Shown: one piece after another, positions 11,930 to 18,727 of the stretch
Numbering within the stretch: the stretch's first letter is position 1
Layout: every line of letters begins with the position of its first letter
Source: a virus
IMG/VR virus record: IMGVR_UViG_3300047549_000015
Coordinates: 1-21,194 of that record
DNA length: 21,194 bases
Reading direction: 5' to 3' (one strand)
Made by a program: the position numbers and the translations under genes
Notes under the pieces: model-generated
Seen by the model: the letters and a program-made list of their open reading frames with translations, nothing else
Database searches by the model: none
What the model was told of the DNA's origin: nothing

Positions 11930-12700
11930 ATGGAAGAGATTAATAAATCCAAAAGTTTCACTCCTACGCAAGCAATGCGAAATAATGCAAAACGTGGACT
12001 TGCACTACGAGAGAAATGGAACAGAGGTGGCTTGAGTGCTTCTCAGGCAAAATCTGAAGGTGTAGGTTCTGGCGTTGCTAGAGCTAGGGACATTATAAAT
12101 GGTTCTCTGTCTTTAGATACTGTAAAAAGAATGTATGCGTTTTTCAGCAGACACCAAAAGAATTATGCACCATCTAAGAAAGAATCTGATGGTGGTCCAA
12201 CAGCAGGTACTATTGCTTGGTTGTTGTGGGGTGGTTCTGCAGGTAAAGCTTGGTCTAGAAGTGTCCTGAGAGAACAGAAATTGCTAAAATCTGTAGATAA
12301 AACGCTTTCTCTTGAAGACGCAGGTAATCTACCAATTACAAAAGCAGTAAACGAAGAATTGATGCAAGTAACTTATGTTGCTATGCTGCCTGACAGTATT
12401 GATTTACACGGAGACTACACCTCTGAAGAAGAAGTTAGAAAAGCAAAAGAATCTTTCAACAGATCAAATATGCAAGCTAACTTATTTCATGTAGCAATGA
12501 CCGATAAATTTTCAGTTATTGAATCATACTTAGCTCCTGTAGACTTTTCATTAGATGACAAGGTTATCACTAAGGGTACTTGGTTAATGACTTTACAAGT
12601 TCACGATGAAGATGTTTGGACATTGATTAAATCAGGTGAAATTAACGGTATTAGTATTGGGGCATTAGCTTCAGTAGAAACGATTGAAGAGGATGAATAA
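11930..12700 (+). CDS. Head maturation protease, XkdF-like, with extra N-terminal domain, 256 aa
   Basis: The C-terminal half (about 146-256) matches the XkdF family of putative prohead serine proteases: YVAMLPDSIDLHGDYTSEEEVRKA, then VIESYLAPVDF, KGTWLMTLQVHDEDVW and INGISIGALA. The N-terminal part (about 8-115) is a separate domain with the pattern AKRGLALREKW-x-RGG, GSGVARARDI, VKRMYAFFSRH and AWLLWGGSAGKAW, often found beside phage head genes but without a function I can name. The start is ATG 11930, with GGAG 5 nt upstream. The stop overlaps the scaffold start (TAATG). It probably cleaves scaffold and capsid during head maturation. Confidence 0.75.
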   Translation: MEEINKSKSFTPTQAMRNNAKRGLALREKWNRGGLSASQAKSEGVGSGVARARDIINGSLSLDTVKRMYAFFSRHQKNYAPSKKESDGGPTAGTIAWLLWGGSAGKAWSRSVLREQKLLKSVDKTLSLEDAGNLPITKAVNEELMQVTYVAMLPDSIDLHGDYTSEEEVRKAKESFNRSNMQANLFHVAMTDKFSVIESYLAPVDFSLDDKVITKGTWLMTLQVHDEDVWTLIKSGEINGISIGALASVETIEEDE

Positions 12701-13656
12701 TGGCACGTAAAGCTAAACGTAAACTCTCTGACATTAGCTTTGAGACTGAAGGTTCTCATATTGCTCTGGTCAGCAAAACCCAAGGTGGTCCAGCTAATGG
12801 TGCAGACTACGCATTGGTTATGAAATCAAAAGGTTTCAGTCAAGAATTTATTGAGAAAGTTCAACAGATTAGAGTAACCATGGAGTTACCTGATTTTCTG
12901 AAGAAGTTTTTCGGAATGTACTATGAAGAAGCTGAGATTCTTGCACGTATGATGGGTTATGAAAAACCTGAAACACAAACACAAGATGCTACAGAATCTT
13001 ACGATGATTATATTCAATCAAAGTTAGAAGCTTTCGAAATTCTAAAATCTGTACACGATACAAATGACTTAGCCACTGCTCTATCCGAACTAGGTGAAGA
13101 AGAGTACCTTGCTATGTTAAAAGATCAAGAGTTAATTGAAAAAGCTTTTGAAAATGAATCTACGCTTTCTGCAACTTCTGCAGTGGCTGTTGATACCTCA
13201 CCCGCTAGCGAGGTTAATGAAGAAGAGGTGTCTGCCTCTGTTAACAAAGAAAACTTGGAGAAATCTAACATGGATGAAGACCAAAAAGAAATGGTTGAGA
13301 AAGCCGTTCTAGTACTTTTACAAAAGTCTTTTGACGAACAAAAAGTTGCTCTAGAGAAAGCTCTCGAAACTCTAGCTCAGTTTGAAGCTGAAAAGAAAGC
13401 TGCTGTTGAGAAGGCCCGTAAGGACCAGATCGTAGCTGCCGTAAAAGATGAAGCTAAAGCTGAAACCCTATTTAAAGCAGTAAAGGATGTAGCCGAAGAG
13501 GACTTCCAAGCTGTTGTTAAAGCTCTTACAGAAATGCAAGCTTCTGTAGAAAAATCTGCTCTATTTGAAGAGCAAGGTGCTTCCGTTCAAGAAGAAGCTC
13601 CTGTTATTCAAGAGTCTGCTGTGGCAAAAGTTTTAAAAGCCAAGCTCACTAAGTAA
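12700..13656 (+). CDS. Head scaffold/assembly protein, 318 aa
   Basis: The N-terminal part (DISFETEGSHIALVSKTQGGPANGADYALV, about 11-40) is a conserved segment seen in phage head assembly proteins encoded beside the protease. The middle is acidic. The last 130 residues are charged, Ala/Glu/Lys-rich helix with coiled-coil character (KALETLAQFEAEKKAAVEKARKD), as in scaffolds. The gene overlaps the protease by 1 nt. An internal in-frame ATG at 13270 has a strong ribosome site and may yield a separate short scaffold, listed separately. Confidence 0.7.
   Translation: MARKAKRKLSDISFETEGSHIALVSKTQGGPANGADYALVMKSKGFSQEFIEKVQQIRVTMELPDFLKKFFGMYYEEAEILARMMGYEKPETQTQDATESYDDYIQSKLEAFEILKSVHDTNDLATALSELGEEEYLAMLKDQELIEKAFENESTLSATSAVAVDTSPASEVNEEEVSASVNKENLEKSNMDEDQKEMVEKAVLVLLQKSFDEQKVALEKALETLAQFEAEKKAAVEKARKDQIVAAVKDEAKAETLFKAVKDVAEEDFQAVVKALTEMQASVEKSALFEEQGASVQEEAPVIQESAVAKVLKAKLTK
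13270..13656 (+). CDS. Possible internal in-frame scaffold product, 128 aa
   Basis: ATG 13270 lies in the same frame as the 318-aa gene and is preceded by TTGGAGAAATCTAAC. This is nearly the same ribosome site that serves the decoration gene (TTGGAGAAAAATT) and the tail tube gene (TTGGAGAAAATAAT). The product would be just the acidic/helical C-terminal half. In phage lambda a nested in-frame start (Nu3 within C) makes the scaffold in a comparable way. Seen here: the start, the spacing and the frame. Expression is inferred. Confidence 0.5.
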   Translation: MDEDQKEMVEKAVLVLLQKSFDEQKVALEKALETLAQFEAEKKAAVEKARKDQIVAAVKDEAKAETLFKAVKDVAEEDFQAVVKALTEMQASVEKSALFEEQGASVQEEAPVIQESAVAKVLKAKLTK

Positions 13657-13681
13657 TTTAAATTTATATTGGAGAAAAATT

Positions 13682-14014
13682 ATGGCATTAATTGCAACAG
13701 AAGCAAAACGTTTATCTAACGTTGTAAAACAAGAACTATGGGCTGACAGTGGTTTCTGCCGCCAAGTTCTAACAGTAACTGGTACAGACATTGTTCCCGG
13801 TACTCTACTCGACGCTGACGGTGTAGCCACTGTAGCTGCTGACGTAGTTGGTATTGCGATGCAAGAAGCTTCCGGTACTGACGTAAAGGTTCTAGCTCTT
13901 GTAAAGGGTCCAGCAATCGTTTCTAAAGCAGGTCTAGTCCTAAACGGTCTAACTCTAGCTGACGTAGTTGCTGTTCTAGAAGCTAAAGGTATTGCTTGTA
14001 ACGATGTGGTCTAA
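13682..14014 (+). CDS. Head decoration protein, 110 aa
   Basis: This is a small, Ala/Val/Leu-rich, mostly beta protein directly between scaffold and capsid genes, the usual place of gpD-like decoration proteins. Segments RQVLTVTGTDIVPGTLLDADGV (about 22-43), VVGIAMQEASGTDVKVLALVKGPAIV and the final ADVVAVLEAKGI fit that fold, which binds and stabilises the expanded capsid. TTGGAGAAAAATT precedes the ATG. Codons are strongly biased (CTA Leu, GTA Val), indicating high expression, as for the capsid protein. Confidence 0.75.
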   Translation: MALIATEAKRLSNVVKQELWADSGFCRQVLTVTGTDIVPGTLLDADGVATVAADVVGIAMQEASGTDVKVLALVKGPAIVSKAGLVLNGLTLADVVAVLEAKGIACNDVV

Positions 14015-14067
14015 TCAGACTAGTTTCGTTTTAAGACTATTTGAATAATTAATTAAGGAAAAATAAC

Positions 14068-15084
14068 ATGGCACAAGTACGTAGCTTTGAAAAACCATTT
14101 GAGTTAGTTGACTACACAGAAGAACTTCTATTAGTTCCTAATAAGTGGGGTTTGATCAACGAACTAGGCATCTTCCGTAACGAAGGCGTAGCTCAACACT
14201 CTATCACTATTGAATCCAACCAAGGTACTCTAGGTCTAGTAACCGACAAAGTACGTGGTGAACGCAATAACGTCAATAAAGACGACACCCGTAACCTTCG
14301 CTCTTTCGCTATTCCGCACTTCCCAATGGACGATGCAGTTAAGCCAGAAGACGTACAAGGTAAACGCGCTTACGGTCAAGCAGACGCTGCTGAAACCGAA
14401 GCTGCTGTAATTGCACGCAAACTAGAGCGCATTCGTCAAAGTCACGCTGCTACTCTAGAAGCTGCTCGTGCTTACGCTCTAACTACTGGTGCTATCTACG
14501 CTCCTAACGGTACTGTAGCTGGTAACTTCTACACTGATTTCGGCGTAACCCGTAAGGTCATCGACTTTGCACTCGGTACTACAACTACTGACGTTCTCGC
14601 TAAGTCTGAAGAAGCTGTTGCTCACATTCAGGACAACATCCAATCTGGTGAAACCGTCAGCAACGTAGTAGTTATCTGCTCACCTGCTTTCTTCGGTAAA
14701 CTAATTACCCAAGCCGGTGTTAAAGAAGCTTACAAGTACTACTCTAGCACACAAGAACCTCTACGTCAACGTCTAGGCTCCGGTCTATATCGTCGTTTCG
14801 TACACGGTGGTGTTGAGTACATCGAGTATCGTGGTAGCTACAATGGTACTGCTCTAATTCCTGCTGGTGATGCTTACGCTTTACCTGTTGGCACTAGCGA
14901 CACGTTCCTAACATACTTCTCACCTGCTAACAAGTTTGACTTTGTTAACACTATCGGTGAAGAGGCTTATGCTTTCACATACCGTGATCCAAAAGGCAGC
15001 TCAATCGAAGTTCAAACAGAATCTAACTTCTTGAACTTAGTTCGCCGCCCACAAGCTCTAGTTCGTCTACACACTAGCAACTAA
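14068..15084 (+). CDS. Major capsid protein, capsid E family, 338 aa
   Basis: The order protease, scaffold, decoration, capsid and the length fit. Recognisable segments are FELVDYTEELLLVPNKWGLINELGIF (about 11-36), RNLRSFAIPHFPMDDAVKPEDVQG (about 81-104) and the C-terminal FLTYFSPANKFDFVNTIGEEAYAFTYRDPKG, which resemble the lambda gpE-like capsid family with the HK97 fold. Codon use is the most biased in the window: CTA is the dominant Leu codon, and CGT, GGT and AAC are preferred, as expected for the most abundant virion protein. AAGGAAAA precedes the ATG. Confidence 0.88.
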   Translation: MAQVRSFEKPFELVDYTEELLLVPNKWGLINELGIFRNEGVAQHSITIESNQGTLGLVTDKVRGERNNVNKDDTRNLRSFAIPHFPMDDAVKPEDVQGKRAYGQADAAETEAAVIARKLERIRQSHAATLEAARAYALTTGAIYAPNGTVAGNFYTDFGVTRKVIDFALGTTTTDVLAKSEEAVAHIQDNIQSGETVSNVVVICSPAFFGKLITQAGVKEAYKYYSSTQEPLRQRLGSGLYRRFVHGGVEYIEYRGSYNGTALIPAGDAYALPVGTSDTFLTYFSPANKFDFVNTIGEEAYAFTYRDPKGSSIEVQTESNFLNLVRRPQALVRLHTSN

Positions 15085-15092
15085 TAGCTAAC

Positions 15093-15119
15093 TTAGATTG
15101 CCTCTTCGGAGGCATCTAA
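15093..15119 (+). terminator. UUCG-capped hairpin after the capsid gene
   Basis: TTAGATTGCCTC and GAGGCATCTAA form an 11-pair stem with one bulged base around TTCG. There is no U-run after it, so it may be a weak terminator or a 3-prime hairpin protecting the abundant capsid mRNA. Confidence 0.55.
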
Positions 15120-15127
15120 CATAAGAA

Positions 15128-15156
15128 TTGCTTTGTAACATTACATATGTTATATT
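15128..15156 (+). promoter_or_regulatory. Promoter of the neck/tail operon
   Basis: TTGCTT 15128-15133 and TATATT 15151-15156 are separated by 17 bp, with TGT as the extended -10. It is one mismatch weaker than the other sites. The transcript would begin near 15163 and immediately carry the perfect hairpin GTTAGA/TCTAAC (15168-15184). Confidence 0.6.
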
Positions 15157-15200
15157 GCAGTTTTTATGTTAGAATTTATCTAACGCATTAAAGGAAAATT

Positions 15201-15590
15201 ATGAGTGTAAAAGCTGTCAGAATTGAACTTGGTGATACTTCGCCAGAGTTCCCAATAATGTCCGACGATGAAATCCGTTATTTCCTAGATAAATCGGACT
15301 GGTCAGTTAGACGAGCATCGTTAGATACTGCCAAATCAATGCTGATGAAACTTTCATTACGCTCAGATGAATCAGTGGATATTTTTAGCATTAAAGGTAC
15401 GGGTACTGCAAAGCAATTCATGCAAGCATTACAAGCGTACATTAAGAATCCTGATCTTAATCCAGTTTATCAGACCTTGTTACCTTACGCTGGTGGCATT
15501 AGTAAATCTGACATGGAAACTAATAATTCATTACTGGACAATAATATCTTTATTAATCCAACACAAAGTATTGACAATCGTTTCATTTAA
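15201..15590 (+). CDS. Head-tail connector protein, 129 aa
   Basis: This is the first gene after the capsid, where the adaptor ring protein (HK97 gp6/lambda gpW position) is expected. The N-terminal half (VRIELGDTSPEFPIMSDDEIRYFLDKSDWSVRRASLDTAKSMLMKL) has the pattern of connector proteins: an ordered list of positions that must exist at position i, then helices. The C-terminus is Asn-rich and probably flexible. AAAGGAAAA lies before the ATG, and the next gene's AAGGAG overlaps its stop. The function is inferred mainly from gene order. Confidence 0.65.
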   Translation: MSVKAVRIELGDTSPEFPIMSDDEIRYFLDKSDWSVRRASLDTAKSMLMKLSLRSDESVDIFSIKGTGTAKQFMQALQAYIKNPDLNPVYQTLLPYAGGISKSDMETNNSLLDNNIFINPTQSIDNRFI

Positions 15591-15599
15591 GGAGTTAAA

Positions 15600-15959
15600 A
15601 TGTCAAATGCATTTCTTGCTTCTGCTAAACGTTCGATGGATCGTCATGGTCAAAACGTTCAATATGTCAGTGTAACTGAAGGTCAGTATAATGTTGAAAC
15701 AGGTAGTACAACAAATACAGAAACTAACTACACTGTTAAGATGTACAAAAAACATATTCGCGCAAATCAATATAATTTTCCAAGTATGATCGAAAAAGAT
15801 TCTGCGTTGTTTTACTTGGTCAATATCAACTTAAGTTTCTTACCTGCACCTAAAGATAAAATTACAATTGGTGCTGCTACATATACTGTAGATTCTATAA
15901 CAGAGCATTCAGCTGATGGTGTAGTAATCTTATATAAGCTATTGGCTGTAAAAGGTTAA
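15600..15959 (+). CDS. Head closure (neck) protein, 119 aa
   Basis: This is a small beta-rich protein (VQYVSVTEGQYNVETGSTTNTE, then ALFYLVNINLSFLPAPKDKITIGAATYTVDSIT) in the position and style of head-closure proteins of long-tailed phages, which seal the connector after packaging. TAAGGAG precedes the ATG by 7 nt. It ends 2 nt before the next gene. The last part (GVVILYKLLAVKG) is the usual closing beta strand of this family. Gene order is the main support. Confidence 0.6.
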   Translation: MSNAFLASAKRSMDRHGQNVQYVSVTEGQYNVETGSTTNTETNYTVKMYKKHIRANQYNFPSMIEKDSALFYLVNINLSFLPAPKDKITIGAATYTVDSITEHSADGVVILYKLLAVKG

Positions 15960-15961
15960 TT

Positions 15962-16504
15962 ATGCAGATTACATGCGATACTTCAAAACTAGAACAAAGC
16001 TTAAAGAAGTTCCATGAAGAAGCTGTACGTAAGATGCAGGGTATGGTGCAAATCTTTGCTTATAAAGTAACGGTTGAAGCTATTGATAATACACCTTATG
16101 GTAACGATCAAGATTACGCTGTTTTATATAATAACAGAGCTAGATTAGAGGTGTTACCTCCGTTTGCAGGTTCAGCTAAAGGTGGTTGGACAATATCATT
16201 TAATGGTCCTACTAAGATTATATTCCCCGAACGTGCAGATGGTCCCGGCGCTCAAAATATTAAGATGAATGCCAAATCAGATAGTACAGGTTATAAACTT
16301 GGTGATGATCTTTACATTATGAACAGTGTTAGATATGTTGCATCCGATGGTTGGCCTTATGATACGTATAGAAACGGTACTCCTGTAAAATCACTCGAAA
16401 GTGGTGCATCATCACAAGCACCTTATGGTATTATGGAACCTACGTTACATGCTGTTTATGGTATCTACAGGTCTGAATTAAACGAATATTATAAGGCAAG
16501 CTAA
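15962..16504 (+). CDS. Tail completion/neck protein, HK97 gp10-like, 180 aa
   Basis: The start (SKLEQSLKKFHEEAVRKMQGMVQIFAYKVTVEAIDNTPYG) is typical of the gp10-like family: an N-terminal helix that packs in the neck, followed by a TP-x-x-G loop region. The conserved Trp (GGWTISF) and the late motif YVASDGWPYDTYRNG fit. The protein joins tail to head. It overlaps the next gene by 1 nt (TAATG), so translation is coupled. Confidence 0.7.
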   Translation: MQITCDTSKLEQSLKKFHEEAVRKMQGMVQIFAYKVTVEAIDNTPYGNDQDYAVLYNNRARLEVLPPFAGSAKGGWTISFNGPTKIIFPERADGPGAQNIKMNAKSDSTGYKLGDDLYIMNSVRYVASDGWPYDTYRNGTPVKSLESGASSQAPYGIMEPTLHAVYGIYRSELNEYYKAS

Positions 16505-16911
16505 TGGCAATCATAGAAATTAAAAGAGCAGCTGAACGTCATTTAAGTACAATGACTCCACCTCTACCTACTGCTTGGGAAGGTGTTAGTTTCAATCCTG
16601 TTGATGGGTTATACCAACGAGTACAATTTACAATTCAAAATCCAGATGATCCGGTTCTTGGTACAGGCTTTCATAGAGAGCGCATGACAATGCAAGTATT
16701 TATTGTCGGTGCTGCAAACAAAGGAACATCTGAAGTTGTTACTCGTGCTGAAGTCGTTAGAAACAGATTCAGTAAAGGTCTTGTTCTAAATGAAGGTAGT
16801 ATTAAAATTCACGTTTTGAAAACACCTCAAGTTGCTGGAACTACAGTTGCATCGGATAGGATCGTTTGTCCTGTTCTAATCGAATTAGTAGCAGAAGTTT
16901 ATTCTGACTAA
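16504..16911 (+). CDS. Tail terminator protein, DUF4128-like, 135 aa
   Basis: The pattern (IKRAAERHLSTMTPPLPTAWEGVSFNPVDGLYQRVQFTIQNPDDPVLGTGFHRERMTMQVFIVGAANKG, ending in VLIELVAEVY) matches the family of small phage proteins with a conserved P-x-x-x-A-W-E-x-V and a Q-V-F/I-V core found between the neck and tail tube genes. It should cap the tail tube at its correct length. It starts inside the previous stop. Two hairpins lie between it and the tail tube gene. Confidence 0.7.
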   Translation: MAIIEIKRAAERHLSTMTPPLPTAWEGVSFNPVDGLYQRVQFTIQNPDDPVLGTGFHRERMTMQVFIVGAANKGTSEVVTRAEVVRNRFSKGLVLNEGSIKIHVLKTPQVAGTTVASDRIVCPVLIELVAEVYSD

Positions 16912-16924
16912 TCAATCGGGTTTT

Positions 16925-16958
16925 CTGATACCTTTAAATCAGTCATTTTGCAAAATGA
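16925..16958 (+). repeat. Tandem hairpins upstream of the tail tube gene
   Basis: CTGAT/ATCAG (16925-16942) is followed at once by the perfect 16-bp palindrome TCATTTTG/CAAAATGA (16943-16958), ending 11 nt before the ribosome site TTGGAGAAAA. There is no U-run. It may stabilise or separate the tail tube mRNA. Confidence 0.5.
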
Positions 16959-16977
16959 ATTAATTGGAGAAAATAAT

Positions 16978-18180
16978 ATGTCTATTTCAAAAGGTACTGC
17001 TAAACAAGTCGGTTACAAGAAAGAAACACAATGGGGTACACTAGCTGGTGCTTCCTCTGGTAAACTACTACGCCGTGTTACTGCTGCTTTTAACTTAACA
17101 AAAGAAACTTACGAATCTGGTGAAATTCGCACAGATCGTCAACTAGCTGATTTCCGTCATGGTGTTCGCTCTGCTGATGGTAGCTTAAACGGTGAACTAT
17201 CTCCTGCTACTTATGCTGATTTCATGGGTTCAATCGTAGGTAAAGATTTCGCTGCTATTGCACTTGGTGCTGCTGTAAACTGTACAGTTACTGTAAACGG
17301 TTCAACAAAGATCGTTCGTGCAACTGGTTCATGGTTGGCAGACGGTGTTAAAGTAGGTATGGTTGTTCGCGCTGCTGGTTTGACCGCTACTGCTGATAAT
17401 GCTCGTAACCTATTAGTTGCTGCTGTATCTGCTACCGAATTAACTGTAGTTGCTGTAAACGGTGTTGCAATGCAAGCACAAGCTTCAGCTACTAGCGTTA
17501 CAATTACTGCTCCCGGTAAACAAACATTTGTTCCAGCTTCTGGTCACACTGATGATTCATACACTGTAGAAGAGTGGTATTCTGATATTGCTCAGTCTGA
17601 AGTTTACACTGGTATGAAAGTAAACAGTATGTCTGTACAACTACCTGCAACTGGTCTTACAACTGTAGATTTTGGTTTTGCTGGTAAGGATATGGCTCAA
17701 ACAGGTCAAACTCAGTATTTCAATTCACCTGCTGCACAAAATACCAATGGTTTATTTGCTGCTGTAAACGGTGTAATGCTTGTTGACGGTGCTCCGGTTG
17801 CTCTAGTTACTTCTGCTGATTTCTCTGTAGAACGCGCTACTGAAAATGCAACTGCTGTTGGTTCTAACTCTATTGCTGAGATTTTTACTGGTCGTATCAA
17901 AGTTACTGGTAACATGAGTGTTTATTTCCAAGATGCTGCATTCCGTAGCTACTTCAACGATGAAACTCCAGTTAGCTTAGTACTTGCTCTAACTACTGAT
18001 AATTCAGCTAATTCTGATTTCGTTACATTCACACTACCTAAAGTAAAACTTGGTAGTTTCACCAAAGACGATGGTGAACTAGGTGTTGTAGCTTCTGCAG
18101 ATTTCCAAGCTCTAGCAAATAGTGCTACTGCCGCTGGTCTAGCTGCTACCACAATTCAAATTCAAGACTCTGCTGCTTAA
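16978..18180 (+). CDS. Major tail tube protein, 400 aa
   Basis: I use ATG 16978, which has TTGGAGAAAATAAT before it; the in-frame ATG 16948 has none. The N-terminal region (KKETQWGTLAGASSGKLLRRVTAAFNLTKETYESGEIRTDRQLADFRHGVRSADGSLNGELSPATYADFMGS) is characteristic of siphovirus tube proteins of the Phage_tube_2 kind. Residues of about 95-175 (TVTVNGSTKIVRATGSW and on) look like an inserted beta domain, which makes it longer than minimal tube proteins. High codon bias fits abundant expression. A strong terminator follows the stop. Confidence 0.82.
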   Translation: MSISKGTAKQVGYKKETQWGTLAGASSGKLLRRVTAAFNLTKETYESGEIRTDRQLADFRHGVRSADGSLNGELSPATYADFMGSIVGKDFAAIALGAAVNCTVTVNGSTKIVRATGSWLADGVKVGMVVRAAGLTATADNARNLLVAAVSATELTVVAVNGVAMQAQASATSVTITAPGKQTFVPASGHTDDSYTVEEWYSDIAQSEVYTGMKVNSMSVQLPATGLTTVDFGFAGKDMAQTGQTQYFNSPAAQNTNGLFAAVNGVMLVDGAPVALVTSADFSVERATENATAVGSNSIAEIFTGRIKVTGNMSVYFQDAAFRSYFNDETPVSLVLALTTDNSANSDFVTFTLPKVKLGSFTKDDGELGVVASADFQALANSATAAGLAATTIQIQDSAA

Positions 18181-18205
18181 TAGCTGATTAGATTAACTTG
18201 ACGAT

Positions 18206-18238
18206 AACCCTTCGGTCAAAAGCCGAGGGGTTTTTCTT
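18206..18238 (+). terminator. Intrinsic terminator after the tail tube gene
   Basis: AACCCTTCGG (18206-18215) pairs with CCGAGGGGTT (18223-18232; one T-G pair) around a 7-nt loop, and runs into TTTTTCTTTG. It separates the abundant tube mRNA from the chaperone and tape measure genes. Confidence 0.92.
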
Positions 18239-18250
18239 TGTTTACAACTC

Positions 18251-18279
18251 TTGCTTTTACACAAAAAATATGTTATAAT
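18251..18279 (+). promoter_or_regulatory. Promoter of the tail chaperone/tape measure unit
   Basis: TTGCTT 18251-18256 and TATAAT 18274-18279 are separated by 17 bp, with TGT as the extended -10. The start near 18286 rules out earlier in-frame starts and supports ATG 18314. Confidence 0.8.
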
Positions 18280-18313
18280 CGGTACTTCATTAACAATAAT
18301 AGAAAGGAATATT

Positions 18314-18727
18314 ATGACTTTTGATTTAGCAAAACATAATTATACAGAGATTGCCGAAGAAGGTTACACTTTTGAACTAAAGCTTCCCGGTACTGGTGAA
18401 GGTACAGGTGTATTTATTACAGTACGTGGTGATCAATCTAAGACCGTAAAAGCCTATGGTCGTAAGAAATATAGCGAGTTCAAGCTACGTGAACAACAAG
18501 CTAAACGCAGAGGTAAAGATGTAGAAGATATGACGCTAGAAGAAGCTGAAGAACTGAGCGTAGAGTCTGCTGTAGTGCGTGTTATCTCTTGGGAAAATAT
18601 TACTGAAAACGGTAAAGAAGTACCTTTCACAAAAGAAAACGCAGAACGTATCTTCAAAGAACATTCTTGGATCAAAGACCAAGTGATGGAGGAAGCGGGT
18701 CAGCTTTTGAACTTTCGACCCGAATGA
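18314..18727 (+). CDS. Tail assembly chaperone, short (G-like) product, 137 aa
   Basis: AAAGGA lies 6 nt before ATG 18314. The first part is beta-rich (YTFELKLPGTGEGTGVFITVRGD), then charged helix (YSEFKLREQQAKRRGKDVEDMTLEEAEEL) and VVRVISWENI with TKENAERIFKEHSWIKDQVMEEA, the pattern of siphovirus tail assembly chaperones. These coat the tape measure while the tube polymerises. The gene sits just before the tape measure gene. The reading frame ends at TGA 18725-18727. Near the end, TTT CGA CCC GAA TGA offers +1 slippage into the next frame to make a longer product. Confidence 0.78.
   Translation: MTFDLAKHNYTEIAEEGYTFELKLPGTGEGTGVFITVRGDQSKTVKAYGRKKYSEFKLREQQAKRRGKDVEDMTLEEAEELSVESAVVRVISWENITENGKEVPFTKENAERIFKEHSWIKDQVMEEAGQLLNFRPE

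Noticed and set aside
16948-16977. Earlier in-frame start (ATG 16948) for the tail tube gene
   Set aside because: It has no ribosome site and its first codons are the palindrome and the TTGGAGAAAA ribosome site that serves ATG 16978.
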